Assembly (NCBI GenBank): GCA_900073065.1
Contig: FJOG01000013.1
Span: 771,227-835,226, forward strand
From: Phialocephala subalpina
Taxonomy: Eukaryota > Ascomycota > Leotiomycetes > Helotiales > Mollisiaceae
Direction: 5' to 3'
DNA length: 64,000 nucleotides
Under the pieces are notes generated by a model. It was not told the DNA's origin. It saw nothing but the letters and a program-made list of their open reading frames with translations, and did no database searches. The position numbers and the translations under genes are program-made. Numbering within the stretch: the first letter of the stretch is position 1; each line of letters begins with the position of its first letter. Positions 34,781-46,407 of this stretch are shown piece after piece.

Positions 34781-35379
34781 GGGAGGAATGCTTAGTAGTT
34801 GGAACAAGAATGGATGTCCGTACTTGACAAGTACATTAGAGCATGTGTCTGAGGCTTGGGGAGAACAGATACTCTGTAATCTCGAGTTCGGTCCTTGAAA
34901 AGATGGGTGGAGAGACACTCTGGTTGTCAGAATATGGCATGAGGACTTGGGATGACAAACAGACATTTTAGATCTGAATGTCGGAATGGCAGAAGCAGAC
35001 ATTCTGATGAGCACGGAGTTGTTGGATTTCGGGACTCTCAGTAATACCCCGGGATTTATGGATTGAGTAGACGATTAGGAACGGTAGAGAAAAAGGGTTA
35101 GGCTAATGTCTGTAATCTTCACGATCAATCACGAAATAATTCAATGCCTAATCACACCGGGGTGTGCTAGACTTCGAGATTCTTGATCGACATTCTCTAA
35201 CGATGGCAGCTTCTAGGCTGACTATCCTAAGTTGTTGCACATTGCCATGCACTTCGGCGGGCGTTTTCAAGTACGAGTGACCCGCCTGTTGCTGGACCTT
35301 TGAGGTTATTGGTTTGGAGGGATTGCAGAGAGAGAGAAAGAGTTTTATTTCAGTCATAACACTGTCATTACTCCCCCGT
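34781..35379. other. Intergenic downstream of azgA
   Basis: No conserved frame; probable 3' flanks of azgA. Confidence 0.4.
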
Positions 35380-35500
35380 ATTCCTATAACCCATAATCCA
35401 ATAACGCCACAGTCCTACAATTCCATGATTCCTTTATCCTTGTAATCCCATCAGCTTGCAATCCCATAAACTTATAATTCCGCAATCCCAACGTCAAAAC
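35380..35500. repeat. Degenerate AATCCCAT repeat
   Basis: Roughly 16-base imperfect units such as TTGTAATCCCATCAGC, TTGCAATCCCATAAAC and TTATAATTCCGCAATC follow each other, with looser versions upstream (CTATAACCCATAATCC). No coding content. Confidence 0.45.
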
Positions 35501-35581
35501 GCCGGATACTCAGTCCTCCCTATTCATTGTCCCCGAGACTCTAGTACATCGGAGTTGGCCATGGAGCACCGGGCAGTTCGA

Positions 35582-37246
35582 TCATGTGTTGAGTTGCTCC
35601 TGTACATCATCTGATGCCGGAAGGCTTTCTCCTCCAAATTGAAACCAATTGAGAGTGGACGAATACTGAGCGATTCTATTACAAATTTGGTGCCTATATT
35701 GGAGATTCGTCGATGGTATGCCTTCTGCACTAAGATAGATTACAATTGGAACAATCTCTACGTAGAGCTCGAACGGGGCCCGAGCGACAGTCTGCAATAC
35801 GGCTAAGGAGAAGGTGAAATCGGTAGGTATGCCTGAGCGCTGCTCGCTGTCTTCCTCTACTGTCCATTCAACAGAGCTCTGTGGCAAACCATCGTGGCTT
35901 CTGACAGAACCTTGCATCATCATCAATGACCTATGCAGTGGAGTGGCCAGTGTCGCACATGTAGTGGTGACATTTAGCCTCCTGTTCGACGCACAGGATT
36001 GAGAATATATTATCATCGATCATCAGCATTGAAAGTAGTAGTCGACGACGTAACTCGCCTGGACAAAATTGCCATGTCAAAGACTCTCTCGAATACTTCC
36101 CCAGCACGGCTTTAGGAGAGAAATACGGAATCTTCCTGACGTTGACAGTGTCACGGTCTTTCCTCTGGTATGGTATAATCTTGATGCGTGCTGCTGATAC
36201 ACGAGTGAAGATATTACTCGCGGCATGGAATACGAAATTAATAGCCATCAAAACCATTTCGCCTCCGTCGACAGGAACGCTGCGTAAACACTTGAGATTG
36301 GCCGAAACGTAGAGTCCACCAGTCGGGTAGTGCCACTCATGCTCAAAGAGCGTAAGGTTGCTTCCGAGGGTTGCCTGGGTATCAGTGACGAGAGTTGGGT
36401 CGTCAGCTGGTTCGTCTGGATCTTCTTCACCATCATCATTGTGGCGTGTGTTTGTCGATTGTCCTTGATCTCGGGGTGCATTGGCGCTATTCTCGCCACT
36501 GTCATTGCCGCTGTTGCTCTCCTGGCCTGCTTGGGTGGTGACAAAGTGATTTGTATGAGTACCGCCACTTCCATTGATGAGAAGTCCATTGATAGAAGGG
36601 ACATTCGCGCAATCCACAGATTTTCTCAAGCCGGGAAGTCCGAAGTAATTGCTATCGTTCTCAGCTTGGTGAGCACCTCTACGAGACAGAACTCGATGAG
36701 CTACGGGTAAAGTCCTGGGTTCGCGTGGACATTGTTCTGACACCAACAACGCTTGAGGATAAGTCAGAACGCCCTGCGGCAAAGTTCTACCTTCGCCTAG
36801 ACATTTGCTTGTGTTTGGTGATGCTTGAGCAGTGGAGGCGTTTTTTTCAGCGGCCTTTGCCGGGCTGTTAGCTTCCATGGGTTTCTCATCAGCGTTAATA
36901 GGAGATGTTCGAGCAGCTGGGGGGCTTGGCTGTGAACCCGCGTCGCTCGAAGGTGAGGAAGGAGTCTTTGATTCGTCTTCCGAGCTCGAGGGAGTTACCA
37001 CCTATGATATTAGCTAGATGCATTTCAGACACAGTGAAGGGACAGTACTAGCTCGTAGTGTTCGACCTTGGCCTTTCCCTTGTAGCAATGTCTCTGGACC
37101 GATGGGACATTGAGCGGTCCGGCATGCTCTTCAGGCACATGTACCCCTGCGTCGGGGGAGAATTGATTGGCTAGGACTAAGTTTGCCTGTAGCTCGGCTT
37201 GGTTTCTCAGCTTTCTGGCTGCCTTCCTGCTCAAAGTGCCGGGCAT
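35582..37246 (-). CDS. Hypothetical protein, 517 residues, three exons
   Basis: I do not recognise a family. Exons on the minus strand: 37246-37049, 37001-35995 and 35930-35582, with introns of 47 bases (GTACTG..ATAG) and 64 bases (GTGCGT..ATAG); all phases agree, which gives one frame across three separate ORFs. The N-terminus is basic (MPGTLSRKAARKLRNQAEL). Residues about 67-255 are disordered and rich in Ser, Pro, Asn, Gly and Asp. A more ordered part follows, with LTLFEHEWHYPTGGLYVSAN, GGEMVLMAINFVFHAASNIF and IPYFSPKAVLGKYSRESLTW. The last exon has VEWTVEEDSEQRSGIPTDFT and APFELYVEIVPIVIYLSAEG. No signal peptide or membrane span is obvious. The second splice is less certain than the first; without it the protein would end about 20 codons after the donor. 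Confidence 0.55.
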
Positions 37247-37850
37247 GATGGCGACTTTGTATGTTCTTGTGCAAATATGAAATGATACAATTGTCTGTTC
37301 TGTGCTGGATGATGCTGCTGCTGAGAATAACCAAAATATTGATGAGAGAAAGAAGCTAGAATGGGAAATGAAATAACCATGGCTAACACTTTCCTTTAAG
37401 GAAGGAGCGACACTGGCGTTGCCAATTCAACGATCTCCAATGTCCCTTCCTTCTCAGGACACTTAAAGGACTATTTGTGAGGCTTGGAACTTTCTAACCC
37501 ACTGAAAAATCCAGGTGCAAGAACAACGGAAACGAACAGTGGAGTGGCCAGGTTAATGTCCCCGGGATGGTGAGAACATCGTTGCGGGGGAGAACTGGAA
37601 GTTCCCATCATTAAGACTAAGGACAAGACATTTGACTCGTTTGCTGTCGAGGTATTCCTTCTCGCCATATTGATGTGTGGATAACTTCTTGTGGCATGAT
37701 GATAGTACAGTAGGAGGGAGGTTCTGTTGGCCTCGTCAACGTCGTTGTCCAAGCCTCGGCTCTTCCCGTCCCATCAAGCGCACGGGCAAGCATCACCAGC
37801 TTCAAGCTCCTCCACCACCACATTCAAACCATCCACCACACAACCCCAAA

Positions 37851-38580
37851 ATGTCGTCCTCCCTCCCCCTCGAAATCGCAGAAACAATCCAAACCGCCTC
37901 CATTAAACGCCACCCATCCCCCTCACACGATCTCAACCCATCCACCGCCGCCTCAGAAAAAGAGGCCGTCAAGCTTTCTCAATCCTCTCACGCCCCAGCA
38001 TCTGAAACATCCCTCGACAAATACGCCTACGATGCCGAAGATGGAATCGATGCTTCGGAGGAAGAAGATATCCCATATTCGGTGTTGAAGCCTACTCTTA
38101 GACGGCAGAGCTTTGGGCCGTTGCCGGATTTGAGATTTGAGCAGAGTTATTTGGCTAGTATTGCGGGTGCGGATACCAGATGGAGGGTTGCGTATATTAC
38201 GGTTAGGGATCAGGTATGTTTGCATATGCTCAATTGCAAAAGCTCGCTCTATTGGAAGGGATTTGTCGCTGATTCCATGTTTAGGTCTTCCTTCCCCTCG
38301 TCCAAGGAATGGTCTGGTCTCTCGCCTTACACGGCTGGAGATTCTGGAACAAAAATGCACAACTCAGCGGCAGCAGCGTCGGAGCGAAAGTGAGAAGATG
38401 GTGGTACAGAACCAACAATTGGAAAATGCCTGAAAGCATCGCCAAGGCAGGAGGGAATGAGAAGTTGGCAAAGGATGTTGGAGACGTGAGTTGGAGACTA
38501 CACTCCGGTGGTGATGTATGGGCCTTTTGAGTGCTGATACATTGATATAGTATCACCAAAATCAGAACAGTAGCGATTGA
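37851..38580 (+). CDS. DUF1770-type fungal protein
   Basis: Predicted 197 residues from exons 37851-38213, 38285-38485 and 38551-38580 (last exon 10 codons including the stop), phase 0 at each junction. After a polar N-terminal half (MSSSLPLEIAETIQTASIKR) come the conserved blocks LPDLRFEQSYLASI, RWRVAYITVRDQVFLPLVQG, MVWSLALHGWRFWN, GAKVRRWWYRTNNWKMP. The hydrophobic stretch around VFLPLVQGMVWSLALHGW could be a membrane-associated helix. This matches my recollection of DUF1770, an uncharacterised fungal family of about this length. An open frame extends upstream to 37677 but lacks conserved content, so I start at 37851. Function unknown. Confidence 0.8.
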
Positions 38581-38972
38581 ACGAATTTTCTGGGTGTGAA
38601 TTTTGGGCTCTAGGTGTTATGGGAAGATACAAGGAAATGACGAAAGGTCATCGCATGTTCAGGGCGTTCGGGTTCATCTTGTATAATACTGTATGTTGGG
38701 AAGCAGGCCCATAAGCCATGCATAAGAAGCTTCTGCAATCACATTTGGATATATCAAAAACACATCAGACAAATTGCTCTCCGTGGAAATCATGTCTTAG
38801 GGTACATTGCAATCCATGAGGTGAGAATCATCGCTGGCTTCATGTCTCAAGGACATCATGCCTACGATACGTGCTTTTACGCCCTAAAAACGCCATCTAC
38901 CGATGCCTTTACACAGATACCGCCCGCTAGTTTTGGATAACTCAAAATCAAACAACCGTAAAACTCTGCCGT

Positions 38973-41693
38973 CTAAGAACCGGTGCCAACATCGATGGAT
39001 GGCAGGAAAGTGGCAGGCTTCTCAGGGCTTCCACGAAAAGCAAGGGGTGATTTGACAGGCTGAGGAGATTTTGGTACCATGCCCATTGCGGGTGTAGAAA
39101 CCTTCTCAACGTTGGCTGATGTGGATGCTGGTTGGATGTTCTCCTTGGTGTCGATGTTACCAGCGTGACTGCCGGTCTGACCGTTCACAGCCTTGGTCTG
39201 GTCGATACTTGAAGAGTTGGAGAAGAGTCCATTAGGCTTGGTCTCCTTATCCATCTCAGGTGAAAATCGAAGTTTGATCATAGTCTTTCGCTCAGGTGTT
39301 GGCGTCTTGACTGGAAGCTTAACGATCAACTTCTTCGGCTCGACATCCTCCATATCTTCGTCCTCGTTCTCGGAGACTTCGNNNNNNNNNNNNNNNNNNN
39401 NNNNNNNNNNNNNNNNNNNNNNNNNNNNNNNNNNNNNNNNNNNNNNNNNNNNNNNNNNNNNNNNNNNNNNNNNNNNNNNNNNNNNNNNNNNNNNNNNNNN
39501 NNNNNNNNNNNNNNNNNNNNNNNNNNNNNNNNNNNNNNNNNNNNNNNNNNNNNNNNNNNNNNNNNNNNNNNNNNNNNNNNNNNNNNNNNNNNNNNNNNNN
39601 NNNNNNNNNNNNNNNNNNNNNNNNNNNNNNNNNNNNNNNNNNNNNNNNNNNNNNNNNNNNNNNNNNNNNNNNNNNNNNNNNNNNNNNNNNNNNNNNNNNN
39701 NNNNNNNNNNNNNNNNNNNNNNNNNNNNNNNNNNNNNNNNNNNNNNNNNNNNNNNNNNNNNNNNNNNNNNNNNNNNNNNNNNNNNNNNNNNNNNNNNNNN
39801 NNNNNNNNNNNNNNNNNNNNNNNNNNNNNNNNNNNNNNNNNNNNNNNNNNNNNNNNNNNNNNNNNNNNNNNNNNNNNNNNNNNNNNNNNNNNNNNNNNNN
39901 NNNNNNNNNNNNNNNNNNNNNNNNNNNNNNNNNNNNNNNNNNNNNNNNNNNNNNNNNNNNNNNNNNNNNNNNNNNNNNNNNNNNNNNNNNNNNNNTCCTG
40001 CTCATCGCCATCACTAGCCAGTGAGACATGGTCATCCTCTTCTTCATCGTCGCCGTAGTCTTGCTCGCTTGCATCCTCTTCCTCATCACTGGTCATCTCA
40101 TCGACATTGTTATAGCCTTCGATATGACGGCCGCCCTTGGCCTTGGGATATCCGTTAGTGCCTTGATTGACAGCTGCTGCTCGTCGGGGCCGTCCGCCAG
40201 CTCCAATCTCATTCTCAGGCTCTTCACTCGTTCCTTCATAGCCACTAGCTGCAGTAGCAAGAGCACCACTCAACATGCTCTCACCATAATCACCACCCTG
40301 ACGCGGCTTGACCTGGCGACCGCTAAGTGTGATCGTTGGCCCAGTGTGTTCGACTGGCGTATGGGTGCCAGTATTACGAGTGGAGCGACGAGTTGTGGTG
40401 GCATCAGAGTAGATATCCTCTCCATCCTCGTCTGAGTAAGTGTACTTTATACGCTTGCCCCTAGTTCGTCCTTCGTACATTGAAGCACCATATTCTGGAC
40501 GCTTGAACTGTTGCTTTCTGATTGCGCGGTATTCGCGGCGCTTGCGTTTCTAGAATAAAGTCAGCGGGGAAGTCCTGCTATCGATTAACGAGACATACCT
40601 CTTCTGTAGCCTCGAATCGAGGGATTGCCGAAATCATCTTGGCGCTCAAGACTCTGGCCTTCTGTCCTGCGTCTTCCTTGCTGAGCTTCTCGGCGAGGCC
40701 CTTCAACTCATCTATATCGCTTGCCACGCTCCACCATGTTCGCTTCACACCCATATAGTTGCTTTCTCTGTATACCCTGAAATGCGTATCATCGAGGCCT
40801 TCGATAAGATAGTATCGTCGCTTGTCGCTGTCAGAGCCCCATGGCTGGACGGAGAGTGGTTGGTTGAGGTCGTCTTCGTGGCGACTCTGTTTGTAGGAGG
40901 ATTGGATCATGGCTTTGATGGTGTCGGAGGAGGATAGCGACCAAAGAATCAGAGCTCGCAGGAGCGTGAGCTATAGCTACAATTAGCAAAGATACATCGG
41001 TAAGATGGCAGGTGTATACACACTCGTTCGGTGGGTAGCATGCTGGTGAAAGTCGCACCGGCTGACAATGGACTCTTCCCCTCCCAATCCCTGGGCCATT
41101 GCGACTTGTGCGTTTGGACAGCATCTTCGAGTGCGCGACCGTAGTGTCCAGCTCTGCAGGCGGTAGAAGTCAGCATGTGCTAGGTGATGGTAGAGGTTGG
41201 ACCGCAAAATAGGAAGGGGCTTACTTGACGTCTTGTTTTCGGTTGAGAAGCAGTCCAAGTAATGCGCAAAGCAAATGCTCAGCACCCTCTCCAGGGACCT
41301 GGTCAACTATATCTCGTTCGAGTTCTTGAGGGCCGAAATTGAAGAGCGACTTTGGAAATGCCTCAGTAAAGCGACTCCGAAACATAACAATCAACTGGGG
41401 CTTGCGCGTTAGCAAATGATTAAAGCACAGAACACGCGTTTTCTACGTGTCAAAACGTGAAGAACGCTAGGGCAATGGTGACTGCTTACTGCAATGTCCT
41501 GATTATCTGCCAGAACGAACTCATGTGGCGGAGATGGGTCGCGCTTTGGTCGTGGTGGTGACTCTGCCTTGGGTACAGCTTTCGGAGGTGCCTTCGAGAA
41601 GAATTTGAGGATTCCATTTTTCTTTTTCAATTGTAGTTCTTCCTCTACCTCAGAAGGGACGTCAGAAAGCTCCGAAGAATCGTCAGAACTCAT
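38973..41693 (-). CDS. WHIM/DDT-like chromatin-associated protein, interrupted by an N gap
   Basis: Exons on the minus strand: 41693-41490, 41394-41225, 41153-41024, 40970-40599, 40549 to the gap at 39995, and 39381-38973 after it. The first five junctions are consistent in phase. N-terminus MSSDDSSELSDVPSEVEEEL; a DDT-like helical region follows (MFRSRFTEAFPKSLFNFGPQ, EHLLCALLGLLLNRKQDVK, AGHYGRALEDAVQTHKSQWP), then WHIM1-like LTLLRALILWSLSSSDTIKA and SDKRRYYLIEGLDDTHFRVY. After it come an Arg/Lys-rich segment (KRKRREYRAIRKQQ), long acidic disordered stretches and a Lys/Pro/Thr-rich tail (PKKLIVKLPVKTPTPERKT). WHIM motifs occur in subunits of ISWI-type remodellers, so a chromatin role is inferred. 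Frame continuity over the gap cannot be tested because its size may be nominal. An in-frame ATG eight codons upstream (41717) is an alternative start. Confidence 0.75.
39382..39995. other. Assembly gap (614 N)
   Basis: Run of N inside the acidic low-complexity part of the WHIM/DDT-like gene. Flanking codons are GAA/GAT-rich, which explains why assembly may have failed there. Confidence 0.99.
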
Positions 41694-42669
41694 TTTGGGT
41701 GTTGTGTTGAGTCGCAAGGTTGCTGGGTTTTTTTGGAGGTGGAGTTGTGGAGGATGGATGAAGTCAGAGGAAGCTTGAGCTTTGCCGACAAAAGCGCAGC
41801 GACAAGAAGGCTCATTGGCTCGGCCAGGCTAGTACGTTTATCACACACAATAGCAAGGAGACAATAGTGAATCTCAGAAGATCTTTAGGCGCGTTTCAAT
41901 CTGATATATTGTCCCTGATCTCAAAGGTCATTTGTCCGGCCAAAACAGCTCGATACCACGCCATTATTTCACCTTGAATGCGTGCATTCAACATCAGAGC
42001 CTCCTTCCATATCGTGTAAGCCGCTCTCGGCAATCCCCCATCCCCAACTCCATCGATGACTTGCCGGCCAAAGGGAGAGACAAAATTTCCGACATTGTAA
42101 CGCCGTGAATCGAAACAGATTTCGAGGTAGTGTCAATAGACGGTCGATGATATTGTAGGTGAGAATCGATGGTAGTTGCTTGTTCGCGAAATGCGGGTGT
42201 TGTGATGTGAGCAATGCGGTGCCGCGGGCACAACATGACTGCCAGCGCATCTCTCCAGCAGCCTCGCTTACCATTGCACCGGCCCAAACCAAGGAACTCA
42301 CCCCAGGATTTGACACTATTGATGATCCTTCCAGACCTCCTTGTTCTGCGCGTGTTTCGCGCCACGCGGCGGACAACGCCAGAAGCCACGGCCGCGAAAC
42401 TCGCGATAGCAAAGGAAGAATGAGACCTTCAGTGGGGGTAATGACAAAATGAACATGGACAAAATGAGAGACGCATTGATTGAAATGCATGTTCGTATGT
42501 TTTCGATGGGGGAAGTGTGAATACGTGTCGCCCAAATTGTTGAATCCGGGAAATGCTTGAGGCTTAAGCTGCCAAACCCCAACCCCAACACAACGCTGAA
42601 CCGTCAGATCTCACAACATTCTCAAATGAAATCCACCATCATCACCACAACCATTCTCATTGATGCAAT
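41694..42669. other. Intergenic upstream of the WHIM/DDT-like gene
   Basis: About 1 kb with no supported gene. The 188- and 131-codon minus-strand frames at 41969-42535 overlap each other in different frames and lack any conserved motif. Confidence 0.4.
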
Positions 42670-42867
42670 TGATGCGCTTCTCGCAAAGATCAAGATCGAT
42701 CGGGGCTGGAGTTGGGAGACAGGGCATATGATCAAATCTCATCTAATGAAGACGAGAATGCTCAAACAGTTGAAGAAACCCCACAAGTCATGACTGAAGC
42801 CAAAACTGATGAGTTGCGTATTGCGATGGATGAAGTGCAGTCCAAAGAGGCAGATGAGCAACTTTGA
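42670..42867 (+). other. Acidic open frame without a start, possible gene relic
   Basis: A plus frame of about 65 codons reads QDRSGLELGDRAYDQISSNE and then AQTVEETPQVMTEAKTDELR to a TGA at 42865. Its Glu/Asp/Gln-rich content looks more protein-like than its neighbours, but the frame begins after a TGA and has no good ATG or acceptor. It may be the end of a decayed gene or chance. Confidence 0.2.
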
Positions 42868-43198
42868 ACATCAACCTGGAATTCCGACGCGAAATCGAGT
42901 GTCTAGCAATTTTCTCTTTGACAAATAACAGAATGCAGTTGATGATGTTTGATGGAGAAATATCTAGCTATTCGTCGACGAAGTCAGAGACATTGAGATG
43001 ATGAAGCTGGGCGTAGGTTTGCAAGTACGTTGATCCTAAATCTACGCTAGTCAATCAATTTTGAGTAGTGGCGCTGTAGCCTCAGGCACTCACACCGCTC
43101 TCGCTAATTCGGCACCACACACTAGATTTTCGAGATATCGCAACTTTCTTAACTTCTACGACGACGAAACTCCAGCAACCCCATCGACAACCGTCAAG

Positions 43199-44199
43199 AT
43201 GGGAAGAGTTATTCGCAATCAGAGAAGTAGGCAGAGTCTGTTGAATCAACGAAGAATGACAAGCTAACGAAGAACAGAGGGTCGCGGATCCATCTTCACG
43301 TCGCACACCAGGTACGAAATATTCCCTCTTGCATCAACGACATCTTCCTCGAACGAGTTCAGCCTACGAATTACAACTAACACTCCTCTCTCTTAGACTC
43401 CGCCAAGGTGTTGCGCAATTTAGAACATTGGACTATGCTGAGAGCAAGGGATATATTCGAGGTGTTGTGAAGGAGATCATCCACGACCCAGGTCGCGGAG
43501 CTCCTCTCGCAAAGGTCGTCTTCCGTGATCCATACCGATTCAAGCTCCACACCGAACTGTTCATCGCGAACGAGGGCATGTACACTGGCCAATTCATCTA
43601 CGCCGGAAAGAACGCTGCCTTGACCGTCGGAAACGTCCTCCCCCTCGCCTCCGTCCCTGAAGGAACTGTTGTCTCGAACGTTGAGGAGAAGCCAGGAGAC
43701 CGTGGTGCGTTGGGAAGAACCTCTGGCAACTATGTCACCGTTATCGGACACAACCCTGAGGATGGCAAAACCCGTGTCAAGCTCCCATCTGGCGCCAAGA
43801 AGGTCATCAAGAGCAGCGCCCGTGGTATGATTGGTATCGTTGCGGGTGGTGGAAGAACCGACAAGCCCATGCTGAGTACGCATTTCTGGAACAAAATTCT
43901 CTATAAATACTGATGGATTATACAGAGGCATCTCGTGCTAAGCATAAGTTTGCTGTCAAGCGTAACTCCTGGCCCAAGACTCGTGGTGTTGCCATGAACC
44001 CCGTCGACCATCCTCACGGAGTATGTGTCCTCAATTTGGAGCGAAGGATTGAAGTGCTAACACAAAATAGGGTGGTAACCATCAACATATCGGTAAGGCC
44101 TCTACAATCTCGAGATACGCCGCCCAAGGTCAAAAGGCTGGTCTCATTGCTGCTCGGAGAACTGGTTTGCTGCGTGGTACCCAAAAGACCAAGGACTAA
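43199..44199 (+). CDS. RPL2: 60S ribosomal protein uL2 (L2/L8)
   Basis: Predicted 254 residues, the usual length, from five exons: 43199-43226, 43278-43311, 43397-43875, 43926-44020 and 44071-44199. The first two exons are only 28 and 34 bases. Reading: [80 protein letters not shown]-like [20 protein letters not shown] and [20 protein letters not shown], ending GTQKTKD. The [18 protein letters not shown] block is the universally conserved uL2 loop near the peptidyl-transferase centre; its conserved histidine is present. The last intron falls exactly inside that loop (HPHG|GGNH). uL2 binds 25S rRNA and is essential for subunit joining and peptidyl transfer. Phases agree at all four introns. 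Confidence 0.97.
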
Positions 44200-44648
44200 A
44201 TTGCGTCTTGATTGGGATTGGGTTTTCATTGCTTCGGGATATGCTGGCTTCGCATTTATGTACCTTCGGAGGGAGCATTGCGAGGATGAATGAAAAAACA
44301 TACTGCAATTGATTTCATGTACCATGGGTGATTATGAAGCGACCAGGAAACAAATGTGGCGTGACAGCTCGAGCCCGTAATGAAAGTAATCCAGCAGCAT
44401 CTTCGTACTTTTCGTGAATATCAAGGAGAAAAGTGTGTAATTCACCTGCCCCAATCGCGTTGTCTTCTGCATACCTAATGCCGTTAGTTTTAGGTGTGGT
44501 AGCTCGCAACGTGCTCCCTTCTCGCATGAGAACAAGCTTCGTCAAAACCCCGCCAAAACTTCGCGCTCGATTTCTCACCGACCCCTCCATCGTCAACCGT
44601 CACCTCCTCCCTCTTCACCACAAATTCTTCCACACAACCACATTCAAA

Positions 44649-46025
44649 ATGGCACCCAAGGAATATGCTCTCCTCTGCCTGGAGAACCCACTGCTTGGTA
44701 ACTCATCTCTTTATTTCCTCAAAGCTCTTCGCAGCTCCAAGATTCTCCCCAAACCTTAACCGCACAGAAGTTTCACTAGCAGCTCAAGACCTCACACCTC
44801 TACCAATTATCCCAAACAAAACTAACAATTACCTCCAGATATCCAAGCCCAAGGCAATGCCGCCCTCCTCGAGAAATATGGCCTCAAGCCCAACGACGCC
44901 ATCCTTGCTGAAGAAAAACATAAAGGCATCTACGAAGACCTCTTAAACAACTACTCCGCAAAGTTGATCGCCGGTGGCGGAGCCCAAAACACCGCCCGAG
45001 GTGCCCAATACATGCTCCCACCCAACAGCGTCGTCTTTCTCGGCGGTGTCGGCGACGACAAATACGCTGCTATCCTGCACGATGCTGTCAAAGCAGCTGG
45101 TCTCCGAGTCGAGTACCGAGTCGACAAGGTGCAGCCAACTGGTCGATGTGGTGTCGTTATTACGGATCATAATCGCTCGATGTGTACGGATCTTGGGGCT
45201 GCGAATCATTATGATTTGGAGCATTTGAAGAGCCCGGAGGTGTGGAAGTTGGTTGAGGGTGCAACTCACTACTTCGTTGGAGGCTATCATTTGACTGTTT
45301 GCCCACCTGCTATTCAGGCTCTTGCTGAGGAGGCTGCGAAGAACGACAAGGTTTTCGTCTTCTCGCTTTCTGCTCCATTCATTCCCCAGTTCTTCAAGGA
45401 TCCTCTTGATGCTTCTGCTCCGTACTGGGACTACGTTATCGGTAACGAGACTGAGGCGTTGGCTTATGCTGAGAGTCACGGATTGGAGACCAAGGATATC
45501 AAGGAGATTGCTAAGGCTTTGGCTGCGCTTCCAAAGAAGAACACCAAGCGGGAGAGAGTTGCGATCATCACTCAGGGAACCGATCCTACGATTGTCAGCG
45601 TGGGTGGAAAGGACGTTCAGGTGTTTGAGGTTCATCCTATTGAGAAGAGCTTGATTAACGACACAACCGGTGCCGGTGATGCCTTCGCTGCTGGCTTCAC
45701 AGCTGGTCTTGTTGCTGGCGAGAGCCTCGCTCGATGCATTGATCAAGGTCAATGGTTGGCTAAGCTCAGTATTCAGGAGTTAGGTCCTTCGTAAGTTTCA
45801 TCTTCCTTTTCTTATCACATTCAAGTCACATTGCATGGAAGACACGGTTGTTATGCATGATTCTGCCATTGTTCTGTCTCTGTCCTGCAGACAATGGTCT
45901 GAACCCCGAATGACGAGTCAATCAATTTGCGTCCCCCATCCCCAATCAAAATACAAACTAACGGAAACCCTCAACCCTGCAGATTCCCATTCCCGAAGCA
46001 GACCTACCAGCCCACGAGCCAGTAG
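44649..46025 (+). CDS. ADO1: Adenosine kinase
   Basis: Predicted 347 residues, matching the family, from exons 44649-44697, 44839-45790 and 45983-46025. It phosphorylates adenosine to AMP and so supports purine salvage and the methyl cycle. PfkB-family hallmarks: LENPLLDIQA at the start, AGGGAQNTARGAQYMLP (substrate lid), FLGGVGDDKYA, APFIPQFFKDPL, YVIGNETEALAYAESHG and the anion-hole/catalytic motif NDTTGAGDAFAAGF with its Asp base. The third exon encodes only PFPKQTYQPTSQ and is reached through a 192-base intron, the longest assigned in the window; the phase-2 junction restores the family C-terminus. The neighbouring AzgA permease 10 kb away also serves purine uptake, but the two are not adjacent. 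Confidence 0.96.
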
Positions 46026-46407
46026 ATAGTCTGTTCCTTGTATGCACCAAAGATTTTAGACGGCGTTCAGGAGAGGAAAAGGTTTCAACAACGGAAGCGT
46101 CTAAAATCGGGAATGATTTAGCGCCCATATGATGAGATGACCCATATGATCCTCCACGATCACGCATAGAATAGCATGGCTTTAGAAATTAAAAGTCCCT
46201 TTGCCCTTGAGATCCTCTGACGCGTTCGTCGACTGACTGTGTTGTGTTTTGCGTGTAATGTGTGTGATGCTGACTCGTGTGATCCCCAGATGCACCTTCT
46301 CGTAAGGGTGAATAAAGGGTAAGACCGAAGTCTAATACTCGAGACCAGGCTAAGTATAATGACTGTGTTGACATACAATTGTACAGAGCATTCAGTAGTG
46401 ACGGTCT

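Noticed and set aside
41969..42535. 188-codon minus ORF upstream of the WHIM/DDT-like gene
   Set aside because: Overlaps a 131-codon minus ORF in another frame; neither shows motifs, and codon content looks random.
44943..45752. 269-codon minus-strand ORF opposite adenosine kinase
   Set aside because: Exact antisense shadow of a highly conserved coding exon; no independent motif.
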